In this document: piece after piece, positions 17,601 to 25,835 of the stretch
Layout of the letters: each line of letters opens with the position of its first letter
Position numbering within the stretch: the first letter of the stretch is position 1
Source: Streptomyces sp. NBC_00440
GTDB taxonomy: Bacteria > Actinomycetota > Actinomycetes > Streptomycetales > Streptomycetaceae
DNA length: 64,000 nucleotides
Assembly (NCBI RefSeq): GCF_036014215.1
Contig: NZ_CP107921.1
Coordinates: 5,773,501-5,837,500, forward strand
Direction of reading: 5' to 3'
Notes under the pieces: generated by a model
Seen by the model: only the letters and a program-made list of their open reading frames with translations
Told to the model about the DNA's origin: nothing
Databases searched by the model: none
Position numbers and translations under genes: made by a program

Positions 17601-18408
17601 CCTCCTGGACCCGCTGCTCGGCGGTGCGGCTGAGCTCTGCGGCCTGCTGGCGGGCCTGGTCGGACTCGGCGGTCGTGGATGTACGCAGCTGCTCGGCGTG
17701 GGTGGTGGCCTCCTGCGCCTGGGTGGAGGCGGCGGTGAGCAGCCGCTCCGCCTCGGCGCGGGCCCTGCGCAGGATGGTGTCGGCCTCGCTGCGGACCGAC
17801 TCGGTCTCGGAGCCGAGGCGCTGGCGGGCCTCGGTGACCAGCCGCTCGGCCTCGGCGCGGGCCGCGGCCAGGGACTGCTCGGCCTCGGTGCGCGACTCGT
17901 CCATGAGCCTGCGCGCCTGGGACTCGGTCCGGGCGCGCAGCTGTTCGGCCCAGGCCACGTTCTCGTTGACGTGCGACTCGACGGTCTGCCGGCGCTCGGA
18001 GAGCTCCTGGTCCAGGCGCTGGCGCCGGGTGACCGCCTCGCTGTGCAGCTCGGCCTGGAGCCTGGCCTGGTGCTCGGCGTGCTCCTGGAGGATGCGCTGC
18101 GTCTGGGCGCGCGCTTCCCGCAGTTCGCGCTCGGCGTCGGTGCGCAACTGGTCGGCCTGCACCTGCGCGTTCCGCAGCAACTGCTCGGCCTGGTAACCGA
18201 TGTCCGCCTGGTCGTAGGCAGGACGGGACGCCAGACTGCGGCGCGCCTCGTGGAGCTTGGCACGCAAGACCTCGACCTGGTAACCGAGGTCCTCGGCGTG
18301 CTGGACGGCCTTCTCCCGCTCGGTCTTCAGCCGGTCCATCTCGGCCTCGAACCGCGAAAGATGGTCGTCTTCAGCCCGGTGGCTCTCCTGGCGTTCGTAG
18401 CCCCGCAC
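14689..18408 (-). CDS. scy: Polarity determinant Scy, giant coiled-coil protein
   Basis: A molecular assembler that marks and builds the hyphal tip and recruits DivIVA and FilP. It is 1239 residues from GTG 18408 (VRGYERQESH). GTG 18441 would add 11 residues, and neither start has a strong ribosome site. The N-terminus (HLSRFEAEMDRLKTEREKAV) is the conserved head. Almost everything after residue 40 is coiled coil built from Ala/Glu/Arg-rich units such as RAEAERLRTEA and AEEAAR. The C-terminal 45 residues are Gly/Ala-rich. S. coelicolor Scy, as I recall, has 1326 residues, so this copy may have lost one or two repeat blocks. Read antisense, this composition yields very long spurious frames. 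Confidence 0.95.
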   Translation of the reverse strand: MRGYERQESHRAEDDHLSRFEAEMDRLKTEREKAVQHAEDLGYQVEVLRAKLHEARRSLASRPAYDQADIGYQAEQLLRNAQVQADQLRTDAERELREARAQTQRILQEHAEHQARLQAELHSEAVTRRQRLDQELSERRQTVESHVNENVAWAEQLRARTESQARRLMDESRTEAEQSLAAARAEAERLVTEARQRLGSETESVRSEADTILRRARAEAERLLTAASTQAQEATTHAEQLRTSTTAESDQARQQAAELSRTAEQRVQEAERALREARAEAEKVVTEAKEAAAKQLTTADSVNEQRTRTAKAEIARLVGEATKDAEALKAEAQQALEDARGTAERMVAEASDKARTAAAEDTAAQLAKAARTAEEVLTKASDDARSTTRAAADEAERIRHEAEAEAARLSDEAAESAEQLKGAAKDDTKEYRAKTVELQDEARRLRGEAEQLRADAVAEGERIRGEARREAVQQIEEAARTAEELLAKAKADADEVRSGATAESERVRAEAVERATTLRTQAEETLERTRTEAGRLAAEAEEHAEETRTQAEEAAGVLREENERGIEARRAEAADELARLHTEAEERLSGAETALADARAEAERLRKETADETERLRTEAAERVRTLQTQAEQEAERLRDEAAADASQARAEGENIAVRLRSEATAEAERLKSEAQDSADRMRAEAAAAAERVGTEAQEALAAAQEEANRRRREAEETLSSARAEAEQERGQARAQSEELLASARKRVEEAQAEAARLVEEADRRAGELVSAAEQTAQQVRDSVAGLQDQAEQEIAGLRSAAEHAAERTRTEAQEEADRVRSDAHAERERASEDASRIRSVAQEEAEAAKSLAERTVSEAIAESEKLRSDTAEYAQRMRTEASDTVASAEQDAARARADAREDANRIRSDAAGQADALIAEASGESERMRAEAAETVGSAQQAAERIRVEAERVRTDAAAAAEQLRAEAQSESDRMLDESREVASKRRADAAEQADQLMSKAQEEALRTATEAEAQADTMVGAARQEADRITADATVEGNSLVERSRTDADELLVGARRDATAIRERSEELRDRVTAEIEELHERARRETAEQLKSAGERVDKLLKAAADQQAEAAEKAKELVSDAESEAASVRISAVKRAEALLKEAEQKKAVLIQEAQQLKADAAAESDHLIEEATHEHDVLMRRRADIQAEISRVQDVLEALESFEAPTGSGKTADGVKAGAAAGGTRPSGKPSDG

Positions 18409-18585
18409 TGCGCGGTCCCATCCGTCCCCTGGTCGCAACACACTCTTCCCGTACGAGCGCCGCCGTCTCAGCGACGACGGGCCCCCGGGGGGAATGGTGT
18501 CAGATCAACGACGAGGCATGGGTCACAGGCCCCGATCCGGCCCCGGACCGGAGCCGCCCACTCTACCGGCCCGGGTATCCGGAGG

Positions 18586-19074
18586 TCAGTGCTCCTTACG
18601 AGCCAGTGACTCCCCTTCTCCGGGTTCTGCCGCTTCTCCGGCAGTTCCGTGCGGTGCGGCCGCCGTGACCAGCTCCGTCAGTACCCCGTGGCAGTCCTTG
18701 GGGTGCAGGAACGTGATGCGGGAACCCATGGACCCGATGCGCGGCTCGTCGTACAGCACACGGACGCCCTTGTCCCGAATATCCTGGGAGTCGCCGTCCA
18801 CGTCCGCGGTGCCGAAGGCGATGTGGTGCACGCCCTCACCGTTCTTGGCCAGCCACTTGCCCACCGCGGAGTCCTCACGGACGGACTCCAGCAGCTGGAG
18901 ATAGGAGGCACCGCCGTCGGACGTCTCATTGATCTTGAGCATGGCCTCCCGGACGCCCTGCTCCTCGTTGACCTCGGTGTGGAACACCTCGAAGCCGTAT
19001 GTCGCCCGGTAGAACTCGACAGTCTTGTCGAGGTCGAAGCAGGCGATCCCGATGTGGTCGATTCGCGTCAGCAT
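18586..19074 (-). CDS. mce: Methylmalonyl-CoA epimerase
   Basis: It interconverts (2R)- and (2S)-methylmalonyl-CoA, linking B12-dependent mutase to propionyl-CoA carboxylase products. The 162 residues form a vicinal oxygen chelate fold with two repeats. The metal ligands expected for the family are visible: His7 (RIDHIGIA), His83/84 (GVHHIAFG) and Glu134 (GVLTELV). The last 25 residues are a Gly/Glu-rich extension beyond the fold. ATG 19074 follows a GGGGGA run at close spacing. It is divergent from the thiolase at 19209. Confidence 0.93.
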   Translation of the reverse strand: MLTRIDHIGIACFDLDKTVEFYRATYGFEVFHTEVNEEQGVREAMLKINETSDGGASYLQLLESVREDSAVGKWLAKNGEGVHHIAFGTADVDGDSQDIRDKGVRVLYDEPRIGSMGSRITFLHPKDCHGVLTELVTAAAPHGTAGEAAEPGEGESLARKEH

Positions 19075-19208
19075 TCCCCCAGTGCAGCGCGCCGACACAT
19101 GGTTACGCAACGTGCGCGCGATCACATGGGCGGGGCGATGACGAGCGGAGGACCGCTCAGTACATTCATGTAAACCCTCGTTCACTCTCTTCCAAGGGGC
19201 CGCGCCTC

Positions 19209-20408
19209 ATGTCTGGAACGAACAGCAGTACCTCCGTGATCGTCGCCGGAGCCAGGACCCCGATGGGCAGGCTCCTCGGCTCGCTCAAGTCCTTCTCCGG
19301 TGCCGACCTGGGCGCCTTCGCGATCAAGGCCGCGATGGAGCGGGCCGGTATCGGCGGAGACCAGGTGGAGTACGTGATCATGGGGCAGGTGCTCCAGGCC
19401 GGGGCAGGGCAGATCCCGGCACGCCAGGCCGCCGTCAAGGCGGGCATCCCCATGAACGTCCCCGCGCTGACCATCAACAAGGTCTGCCTCTCCGGGCTCG
19501 ACGCCATCGCCCTCGCCGACCAGCTGATCCGCGCCGGTGAGTTCGACGTGGTGGTGGCCGGCGGCCAGGAGTCCATGACCAACGCACCGCATCTGCTGCC
19601 GAAGTCCCGTGAGGGCTACAAGTACGGCGCGGTCGAGATGCTCGACTCGATGGCGTACGACGGTCTCACCGACTCCTTCGAATCCATCCCGATGGGTGAG
19701 TCCACCGAGAAGCACAACACCCGCCTCGGCATCGACCGCGCCCCGCAGGACGCCTTCGCCGCCGGCTCCCACCAGCGGGCCGCCGCCGCACAGAAGAACG
19801 GCCTGTTCGAGGCCGAGATCACGCCGGTCGAGATCCCGCAGCGCAAGGGCGACCCGGTGCTCTTCTCGCAGGACGAGGGCATCAGGGCCGAGACCACGGC
19901 GGAGTCGCTCGGCAAGCTGCGCCCCGCGTTCGCCAAGGACGGCACGATCACCGCCGGCACCTCGTCGCAGATCTCCGACGGTGCGGCGGCGGTCGTGGTG
20001 ATGAGCAAGGCCAAGGCGGAGGAGCTCGGGCTCGACTGGATCGCCGAGATCGGTGCGCACGGCAATGTGGCGGGCCCCGACAACTCCCTCCAGTCCCAGC
20101 CGTCGAACGCCATCCAGCACGCGCTGGGCAAGGAGGGCATCGGCGTCGACGACCTCGATCTCATCGAGATCAACGAGGCGTTCGCGGCCGTCGCCGTCCA
20201 GTCAATGAAGGACCTCGGGGTATCGCCGGAAAAGGTGAACGTGAACGGCGGCGCCATCGCCCTCGGCCACCCCATCGGGATGTCCGGCGCCCGGGTGGTC
20301 CTGCACCTCGCGCTGGAGCTGAAGCGGCGCGGCGGCGGGGTCGGCGCGGCAGCCCTGTGCGGCGGCGGTGGTCAGGGCGACGCCCTGATCGTGCGCGTAC
20401 CCAAGTAG
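19209..20408 (+). CDS. Acetyl-CoA acetyltransferase (thiolase)
   Basis: It condenses two acetyl-CoA to acetoacetyl-CoA or cleaves the reverse. The 399 residues are the usual length. Catalytic residues are visible: Cys93 in NKVCLSG, His354 in [12 protein letters not shown] and Cys384 in [12 protein letters not shown] 19209 has AAGGGG nine bases upstream. It stands before meaB (70-bp gap, same strand) and divergent from the epimerase. With the hydroxyacyl-CoA dehydrogenase at 2099 it could feed the ethylmalonyl-CoA or butyryl-CoA route; that link is inference. Confidence 0.95.
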   Translation: MSGTNSSTSVIVAGARTPMGRLLGSLKSFSGADLGAFAIKAAMERAGIGGDQVEYVIMGQVLQAGAGQIPARQAAVKAGIPMNVPALTINKVCLSGLDAIALADQLIRAGEFDVVVAGGQESMTNAPHLLPKSREGYKYGAVEMLDSMAYDGLTDSFESIPMGESTEKHNTRLGIDRAPQDAFAAGSHQRAAAAQKNGLFEAEITPVEIPQRKGDPVLFSQDEGIRAETTAESLGKLRPAFAKDGTITAGTSSQISDGAAAVVVMSKAKAEELGLDWIAEIGAHGNVAGPDNSLQSQPSNAIQHALGKEGIGVDDLDLIEINEAFAAVAVQSMKDLGVSPEKVNVNGGAIALGHPIGMSGARVVLHLALELKRRGGGVGAAALCGGGGQGDALIVRVPK

Positions 20409-20478
20409 GAGCGGTCCGGGCGGCGACGGGCACCCGGATACGGAACCGGCCGGATACGGCATCGGACTGAGCGGAGCT

Positions 20479-21507
20479 GTGAACGTGGAGATGGACGTCC
20501 CCACCCTGGTCGAACAGGCCCGTGAGGGCAGGCCGAGGGCCGTCGCCCGGCTGATCTCCCTGGTGGAGGGGGCGTCCCCGCAGCTGCGCGAGGTGATGGC
20601 GCGGCTGGCCCCGCTGACCGGCGGCGCGTACGTCGTCGGGCTGACGGGTTCGCCGGGTGTCGGCAAGTCGACTTCCACCTCGGCGCTGGTCTCCGCGTAC
20701 CGGCGGGCAGGCAAGCGGGTCGGTGTGCTCGCCGTCGACCCCTCGTCGCCCTTCTCCGGGGGCGCGCTGCTCGGCGACCGGGTCCGGATGTCCGAGCACG
20801 CGTCCGACCCGGGCGTCTACATCCGCTCCATGGCCACCCGGGGCCATCTGGGCGGCCTCGCCTGGGCCGCCCCGCAGGCGATCCGGGTGCTGGACGCCGC
20901 CGGGTGCGACGTGGTCCTGGTGGAGACGGTCGGCGTCGGCCAGTCCGAGGTGGAGATCGCCTCGCAGGCCGACACATCGGTGGTGCTGCTCGCGCCCGGA
21001 ATGGGTGACGGGATCCAGGCCGCCAAGGCTGGAATCCTGGAGATCGGCGATGTGTACGTCGTCAACAAGGCCGACCGGGACGGCGCCGACGCGACCGCGC
21101 GCGAGCTCAACCACATGCTGGGCCTGGGTGAGGCGCGCGGCCCCGGCGACTGGCGCCCGCCGATCGTGAAGACCGTGGCGGCGCGCGGCGAGGGTGTCGA
21201 CGAGGTGGTCGAGGCGCTGGAGAAGCACCGGGCCTGGATGGAGGAGCACGGCGTCCTGGGCGAGCGCCGCAGAGCACGCGCGGCCCACGAGGTCGAGACG
21301 ATCGCGGTCACGGCCCTGCGCGAACGCATCGGCGACCTGCGCGGCGACCACCGCCTCGACGCCCTGGCCGACCGCATCGTCACAGGAAGCCTGGACCCGT
21401 ACGCGGCGGCGGACGCACTGGTGGACGCCGTGACGGAGGGGGCGTCCGAGGCGGCTGGTGCGGAGCGGGCGTCCGGGGCGGCCGGCAGGCAGGGCTCGTC
21501 GGGCTGA
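20479..21507 (+). CDS. meaB: MeaB-type GTPase chaperone of acyl-CoA mutases
   Basis: A G3E-family GTPase that loads and protects the cobalamin cofactor of methylmalonyl-CoA or isobutyryl-CoA mutase. It has 342 residues. P-loop GSPGVGKS is at residues 57-64. VDPSSPFSGGALLGDRVRM is the switch/metal region of the family, VETVGVGQSE is present, and NKADRDG is the base-specificity motif. The C-terminal helical dimerisation part is followed by a Gly/Ala-rich tail. GTG 20479 is used; ATG 20491 (MDVPTL) is an alternative four residues in. The client could be IcmA at 37740 or a mutase elsewhere. A hairpin terminator follows. Confidence 0.95.
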   Translation: MNVEMDVPTLVEQAREGRPRAVARLISLVEGASPQLREVMARLAPLTGGAYVVGLTGSPGVGKSTSTSALVSAYRRAGKRVGVLAVDPSSPFSGGALLGDRVRMSEHASDPGVYIRSMATRGHLGGLAWAAPQAIRVLDAAGCDVVLVETVGVGQSEVEIASQADTSVVLLAPGMGDGIQAAKAGILEIGDVYVVNKADRDGADATARELNHMLGLGEARGPGDWRPPIVKTVAARGEGVDEVVEALEKHRAWMEEHGVLGERRRARAAHEVETIAVTALRERIGDLRGDHRLDALADRIVTGSLDPYAAADALVDAVTEGASEAAGAERASGAAGRQGSSG

Positions 21508-21516
21508 GCGGTGGAC

Positions 21517-21537
21517 GGCCGGTCCTCAGGGCCGGCC
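21517..21537 (+). terminator. Terminator after meaB
   Basis: GGCCGG-T-CCT and AGG-G-CCGGCC (21517-21537) form a compact hairpin directly after the meaB stop codon. No U-tract. Confidence 0.5.
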
Positions 21538-21720
21538 GAACTGACGCGGTGCGCAAGGCCGTCGGGCTGAGCGGGACGGTAACCGACGGCGGCAGTCGGG
21601 CGACGGCGGGGCAGGCGGACCTGAGGGTGCCCCTGCTACCGTGACCGTATGTTCCTCCCCCGTGCGTAGGACCCGGCCGACCACCCGGTGTCCTGTCCGT
21701 GCCGCTTCCGAGGAACCCCC

Positions 21721-23004
21721 ATGCCGTCCTACGCCGCTGTCCTGCGGCCCCCGCACGCCCGCCGCACCTTCGGTGCCGCCCTGATCGGCCGTCTCTCCTA
21801 CGGGACGGTCTCCCTCTCCCTCGTACTCGCCGTCAAGGACGCCTCGGGCTCCTTCGCGCTCGCGGGTACCGCCATGGCGCTCTTCGGGGCGACCAGCGTC
21901 TGCCTCTCGCCCGTCAGAGCCGCCTTCGTCGACCGCTACGGCCCCCGCCGCGCACTCGTCCCGATGGCGGGCTGCTACGCCCTGCTGCTCCTGGTGCTCG
22001 CCGCCGCCACCCGGCACCCCGGCACGCCCCCGCCGCTGATCGCGGCACTGGCCGCGGCCGCCGGTGCGGGGACGCCACCGCTCGGGCCGACCATGCGGAC
22101 TCTGTGGCGCCGGCTCGTCCCCGAGCGGGAGCTGCTGGAGTGCGCGTACAGCCTGGACGGGGTCGCGGAGGAACTGCTCTACGTCGCCGGGCCGTTGCTC
22201 GTCGGCGCTCTGACGGCCTGCGCCTCACCCTCGGCAGGAGTCGCCGTCAGCGCTCTCCTGGTGCTGGCGGGAACCGTGGCCCTGGTGACGTCGCCGGTCG
22301 CCGCGGGCCCGCACCGCGAGAGCGCCGGTTCACCGCCCGGAGATCTCCGGCCGGCCGGCTCACCACCCGGCCCCACCGGTCCTGCCGGCGTACGGTCCCG
22401 GTGGCCCCGGTGGCCCCGGCAGCCCGTGGTGGTGGCCGCGGGGGTGGGACTGGCACTCGGCGGGCTCGATCTGCTGGTGGTCGCCGACGCCGCGCGGCAC
22501 GGCAGGCCCGCTGCCGTGGCCTGGGTGCTGGCCGCGCTCTCCGCCGGCAGTGTGGTCGGCGGGCTGGTCAACGGGGCGGTCAGCTGGCACGCCCCCGCCC
22601 GGCTGCGGCTCGCGCTGCTCGCCGCGGGCCTCGGGCTCAGCCTGGCCGGTGCCGGGCTCGCACCGAATCTCCCCGTGCTGGGTGCTGCCACCGCTCTGGC
22701 CGGTCTTTTCGTGGCGCCCGCGCTGACGACCTCGTATCTGATCGCTGACGAGAGCGCGGCTCCGGACGCCCGCACCCGGGCCGGCGCCTGGGTCAACACC
22801 GCCGTGAACGCCGGGTCCACGGGCGGTACAGCGGCCGTCGGCGTCCTGGTCGGGCGGGTTCCGCTCGCGCTCTGTTTCGCGCTGGTGGCGGCTCCCGCCC
22901 TGCTCTCCGGCGCGTCCGCCCTGCCGGTCCTGGGCCGGGTCAGTCGTCGGCCCCGTCGTCGCCGTCGACGTCGTGCTGGTGCCGGTTCAGGTGCTCGGAC
23001 GTGA
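21721..23004 (+). CDS. MFS transporter
   Basis: A 427-residue major facilitator protein with about 12 hydrophobic segments (LSYGTVSLSLVLAV, AMALFGATSVCL, GCYALLLLVLAAA, VVVAAGVGLALGGLDLLVV and others). The loop FVDRYGPRRALV between segments 2 and 3 is the MFS signature. The middle cytoplasmic loop is Gly/Pro-rich. Start ATG 21721 has GAGGAA upstream. The last residues are an Arg-rich run followed by Ala/Gly (RRRRRRRAGAGSGART). They are encoded opposite the C-terminus of the convergent PepSY gene, a 65-bp overlap. The substrate is unknown. Confidence 0.87.
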   Translation: MPSYAAVLRPPHARRTFGAALIGRLSYGTVSLSLVLAVKDASGSFALAGTAMALFGATSVCLSPVRAAFVDRYGPRRALVPMAGCYALLLLVLAAATRHPGTPPPLIAALAAAAGAGTPPLGPTMRTLWRRLVPERELLECAYSLDGVAEELLYVAGPLLVGALTACASPSAGVAVSALLVLAGTVALVTSPVAAGPHRESAGSPPGDLRPAGSPPGPTGPAGVRSRWPRWPRQPVVVAAGVGLALGGLDLLVVADAARHGRPAAVAWVLAALSAGSVVGGLVNGAVSWHAPARLRLALLAAGLGLSLAGAGLAPNLPVLGAATALAGLFVAPALTTSYLIADESAAPDARTRAGAWVNTAVNAGSTGGTAAVGVLVGRVPLALCFALVAAPALLSGASALPVLGRVSRRPRRRRRRRAGAGSGART

Positions 23005-23557
23005 CCTTGCCGGTGGTCAGGTTGATGTAGACCTCGTGCCGGGCGCCGTTGTGCGCGGTCACCTCGGCCTCCCAGCGGCCGTTGTCCAGCTCGACCGAGG
23101 TGACGGTGCCCGGGACGGCTCCGCGGGCCGCCGCCGCGGCGCGGACCGCGGTGACCGGGGCGCCCTTGCGGTCGTCCTGGTCACCGCCGTCCTGGCGCGA
23201 CGAGACGACCTTGCCGGTCCTGCGGTCCAGGTGGATCTCGTGCCAGACGCGGTCCTTGCCGTAGAGGTCCACCTCCCAGCGGCCATGGTCCAGTTCGGCG
23301 GAGGTGACCGTACCGGGTTCGTACGCCTCGGCCGAGCGGACCACCGCGTCGACCGTCGCGACACCACCCGTGCCGGAGCCCGAAGATGCGCGAGCCGGAC
23401 CGGACGCGGTGCTCGCGGCCCGTGCCGACGCCGTCGTGGACGTGGCAGCCGGGGATGAGCCCGAGCCGCCGCCGTCCGCGAGGGCGACCCCGGTGGCCGT
23501 GCCGCCCGCTGCCAGGGCCGCCGCTGCGACACATGCGATGACGTAGTTGCGCTTCAT
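22940..23557 (-). CDS. Secreted protein with two PepSY-type domains
   Basis: A 205-residue exported protein. A signal peptide is visible (MKRNYVIACVAAAALAAGG, cleaved near ALADG). A Ser/Thr/Ala linker follows, then two homologous repeats: AYEPGTVTSAELDHGRWEVD with EIHLDRRTGKVVSS, and GAVPGTVTSVELDNGRWEAE with EVYINLTTGKVTSE. These are the PepSY pattern, which elsewhere modulates proteases or binds ligands at the cell surface. The C-terminus is His/Asp-rich (HLNRHQHDVDGDDGADD). It is divergent from the response regulator at 23692, with regulator-type repeats between, so it is probably the system's target or accessory sensor protein. Confidence 0.88.
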   Translation of the reverse strand: MKRNYVIACVAAAALAAGGTATGVALADGGGSGSSPAATSTTASARAASTASGPARASSGSGTGGVATVDAVVRSAEAYEPGTVTSAELDHGRWEVDLYGKDRVWHEIHLDRRTGKVVSSRQDGGDQDDRKGAPVTAVRAAAAARGAVPGTVTSVELDNGRWEAEVTAHNGARHEVYINLTTGKVTSEHLNRHQHDVDGDDGADD

Positions 23558-23631
23558 GAGGTTTCCTCCGTGGGGCCGGCGCGGTGACCGGCTCGACTGC
23601 TTCGGACAGGTTCCAATCTGCCGGGGGAGTG

Positions 23632-23668
23632 CTGAACGCAGCCTGAAGCCTGCTGAAGATCCCTTCAG
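23632..23668. promoter_or_regulatory. Triple CTGAA repeat, likely response-regulator box
   Basis: CTGAA occurs at 23632, 23643 and 23653, spaced 11 and 10 bp, i.e. one helical turn each, and an inverted TTCAG ends at 23668. Direct repeats at this spacing are the usual binding pattern of OmpR-type regulators. The site is between the divergent PepSY gene and the regulator gene, 24 bp before the latter's start. Confidence 0.6.
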
Positions 23669-23691
23669 CTTCCATTTGCGAAGCTGTCCCC

Positions 23692-24354
23692 ATGCGCCTG
23701 TTGATCGTGGAGGACGAGAAGAGACTCGCGGTGTCCCTCGCCCGCGGACTCACTGCCGAGGGTTACGCCGTGGATGTCGCGCACGACGGGCTCGAAGGAC
23801 TGCACCTGGCCAGTGAGGGCCCGTACGACCTGGTCGTGCTCGACATCATGCTGCCCGGGATGAACGGCTACCGGGTCTGCGCGGCCCTCAGGGCGGCGGG
23901 CCATGACGTCCCCATCCTGATGCTGACCGCCAAGGACGGCGAGTACGACGAGGCCGAGGGGCTGGACACCGGGGCGGACGACTACCTCACCAAGCCGTTC
24001 TCCTATGTGGTCCTCGTCGCCAGGATCAGGGCGCTGCTCCGCAGGCGAGCCGCCGGCCGGCCGTCGCCCGTGCTCACCGCGGGGAGCCTCACCGTCGACA
24101 CCGCCACCCACCGCGTACACCGCGCGGGCGCCGAAGTCACCCTCACGGCAAAGGAGTTCGCGGTCCTGGAGCAGCTTGTCGTGCGCCAGGGCGAGGTGGT
24201 CGGCAAGCCGGAGATACTGGAGCACGTCTGGGACTTCGCCTACGAGGGCGACCCGAACATCGTCGAGGTGTACGTGAGCGCCCTGCGCCGCAAACTGGGC
24301 GCCGACCTCATCCAGACCGTGCGCGGCGCGGGCTACCGGCTGGTCGCCGGATGA
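23692..24354 (+). CDS. OmpR-family response regulator
   Basis: A 220-residue regulator. Receiver domain: acidic pocket VEDEKR (Glu7, Asp8), phospho-acceptor Asp51 (VVLDIMLPG), Thr79 and Lys101 (TKPF). The C-terminal winged helix is residues about 125-220 (TLTAKEFAVLEQLVV, VEVYVSALRRKLG, VRGAGYRL). It is coupled to the sensor kinase by ATGA at 24351. It probably regulates itself and the divergent PepSY protein through the CTGAA repeats. S. coelicolor SCO5403/5404 would be the syntenic pair, from memory. Confidence 0.94.
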   Translation: MRLLIVEDEKRLAVSLARGLTAEGYAVDVAHDGLEGLHLASEGPYDLVVLDIMLPGMNGYRVCAALRAAGHDVPILMLTAKDGEYDEAEGLDTGADDYLTKPFSYVVLVARIRALLRRRAAGRPSPVLTAGSLTVDTATHRVHRAGAEVTLTAKEFAVLEQLVVRQGEVVGKPEILEHVWDFAYEGDPNIVEVYVSALRRKLGADLIQTVRGAGYRLVAG

Positions 24355-25781
24355 GGCGCGTCTTCGGCTCCGTACGGGCCAGGGCGGCGCTGGGCGCGAC
24401 GGTCGTCGTCGCTGTCGCGCTGGTCGCCGCGGGGGTCTCCCTCCTGCTCGTCCTGCGGTCGAACCTCACCGGCCAGACCGATCTGCGCGCCGAGGTCGCC
24501 GCCCAGAACGTCGCATCGCAGGTGGCGCTCGACGTCCCGTTCCACAAGCTCGACCTGCCCGACTCGGACGAGAATCCGGTGCAGGTGGTCTCCGAGCACG
24601 GCAAGCTGCGCGCCGCGAGCGACGACCTGGAAGCGGTGACCGGAACGGCGACCACCGCCGTGCATCCGGTGGCCTCCAAGGCGGACCACGACCACGACGA
24701 CGACGATCCGCCGCGCGGTGAGGTCTCGCACGACGACGCCCGCTTCAGCTCCGGCACGGCGACCGTCGACGGTGACACCGCCGACTACCGGTTCGCCGCC
24801 GTCGAGGTGACCAACGGCAGCGACGACACTCTGATCGTCTACGCGGGCGCCCCCCTCACCACCGAGGAGAGCGCCGTCAGCTCGCTCCGCGGCGCGATGC
24901 TCGTCGGGCTGCCCGCCCTGCTGGTGGTCGTCGCGGGCGTCACCTGGCTGGTCACCCGGCGCGCTCTGCGCCCCGTCGAGGGAATCCGGCGGGAGATGGC
25001 GGCGATCACCGCGTCCGAGGATCTGGCCCGGCGGGTACCGGAGCCCCGTTCGCACGACGAGGTCGCCCGGCTGGCCCGTACCACCAATGCGACCCTCACC
25101 GCGCTGGAGAAGTCCGTCGACCGGCAGCGGCGGTTCGTCGCGGACGCCTCGCACGAACTGCGCAGCCCCATCGCGAGTCTGCGCACCCAGCTGGAGGTCG
25201 GCGCCGCGCACCCCGGTCTGCTGGACGTCGAGGGCGCGGTCGCGGACACCGTACGGCTCCAGGAGCTGGCCGCCGACCTGCTGCTGCTCGCCCGGCTGGA
25301 CGCGGGGGAGCGGCCCGGTGCCGCGCGGATCGACCTGGGGGAGCTGGTGAGCGAGGAGGTGTCGCGGCGGCAGACGGGCCGGGTCCCGGTGACGGTCCAC
25401 GCCGCGGGAGGTCTCGAAGTGGAGGGCTCGCGCGGGCAGTTGGCGCGGGTGATCGGCAACCTCCTGGACAACGCCCAGCGCCATGCCCGCTCGGGGGTCG
25501 AGGTGTCCGTACGGCAGCGGAACGGCAGGATCGTCGCGGAGGTCGCCGACGACGGCCCCGGAGTGCCTCCCGGGAAGCGCGAGAAGATCTTCGAGCGGTT
25601 CGTACGGCTCGACGACGCCCGGACCCGTGACGAGGGCGGCGCCGGTCTCGGCCTGGCCATCGCCCGCGACGTGGCACACCGGCACGGCGGGACACTCACC
25701 GTCGGCGACGGCGCCGTCTTCGCCCTGGACCTGTCCGCCGCGCGGAGCCAGGACGGCCCGGGGGTCCGGGGGGCCCGGTAG
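24351..25781 (+). CDS. Sensor histidine kinase with His/Asp-rich extracellular loop
   Basis: A 476-residue membrane kinase. TM1 is at about 13-35 (ATVVVAVALVAAGVSLLLVL) and TM2 at about 181-203. The extracellular domain between them contains KADHDHDDDDPPRGEVSHDD (about residues 110-130), a plausible metal-binding cluster. HAMP follows TM2, the phosphorylated His268 lies in DASHELRSP, and the ATPase boxes are N (NLLDNAQRH), G1 (DDGPGVPP) and G2 (GGAGLGLAIA). It shares ATGA with its regulator. The acidic/His cluster resembles the tail of the neighbouring PepSY protein, suggesting cation sensing (inference). Confidence 0.94.
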   Translation: MRRVFGSVRARAALGATVVVAVALVAAGVSLLLVLRSNLTGQTDLRAEVAAQNVASQVALDVPFHKLDLPDSDENPVQVVSEHGKLRAASDDLEAVTGTATTAVHPVASKADHDHDDDDPPRGEVSHDDARFSSGTATVDGDTADYRFAAVEVTNGSDDTLIVYAGAPLTTEESAVSSLRGAMLVGLPALLVVVAGVTWLVTRRALRPVEGIRREMAAITASEDLARRVPEPRSHDEVARLARTTNATLTALEKSVDRQRRFVADASHELRSPIASLRTQLEVGAAHPGLLDVEGAVADTVRLQELAADLLLLARLDAGERPGAARIDLGELVSEEVSRRQTGRVPVTVHAAGGLEVEGSRGQLARVIGNLLDNAQRHARSGVEVSVRQRNGRIVAEVADDGPGVPPGKREKIFERFVRLDDARTRDEGGAGLGLAIARDVAHRHGGTLTVGDGAVFALDLSAARSQDGPGVRGAR

Positions 25782-25835
25782 GGCCTTCCGTCCGGATCGG
25801 GCCCGCACTGGATCCGGCGCCGCGGGTGCTTCCGT

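Noticed and set aside
14635..18609. Very long open frames (over 1100 codons) on the plus strand opposite scy
   Set aside because: They are mirror frames of the Ala/Glu/Arg-rich coiled-coil gene; they are Leu/Gly/Arg- or Ser/Ala-rich with no domain, and scy itself is clearly the gene.
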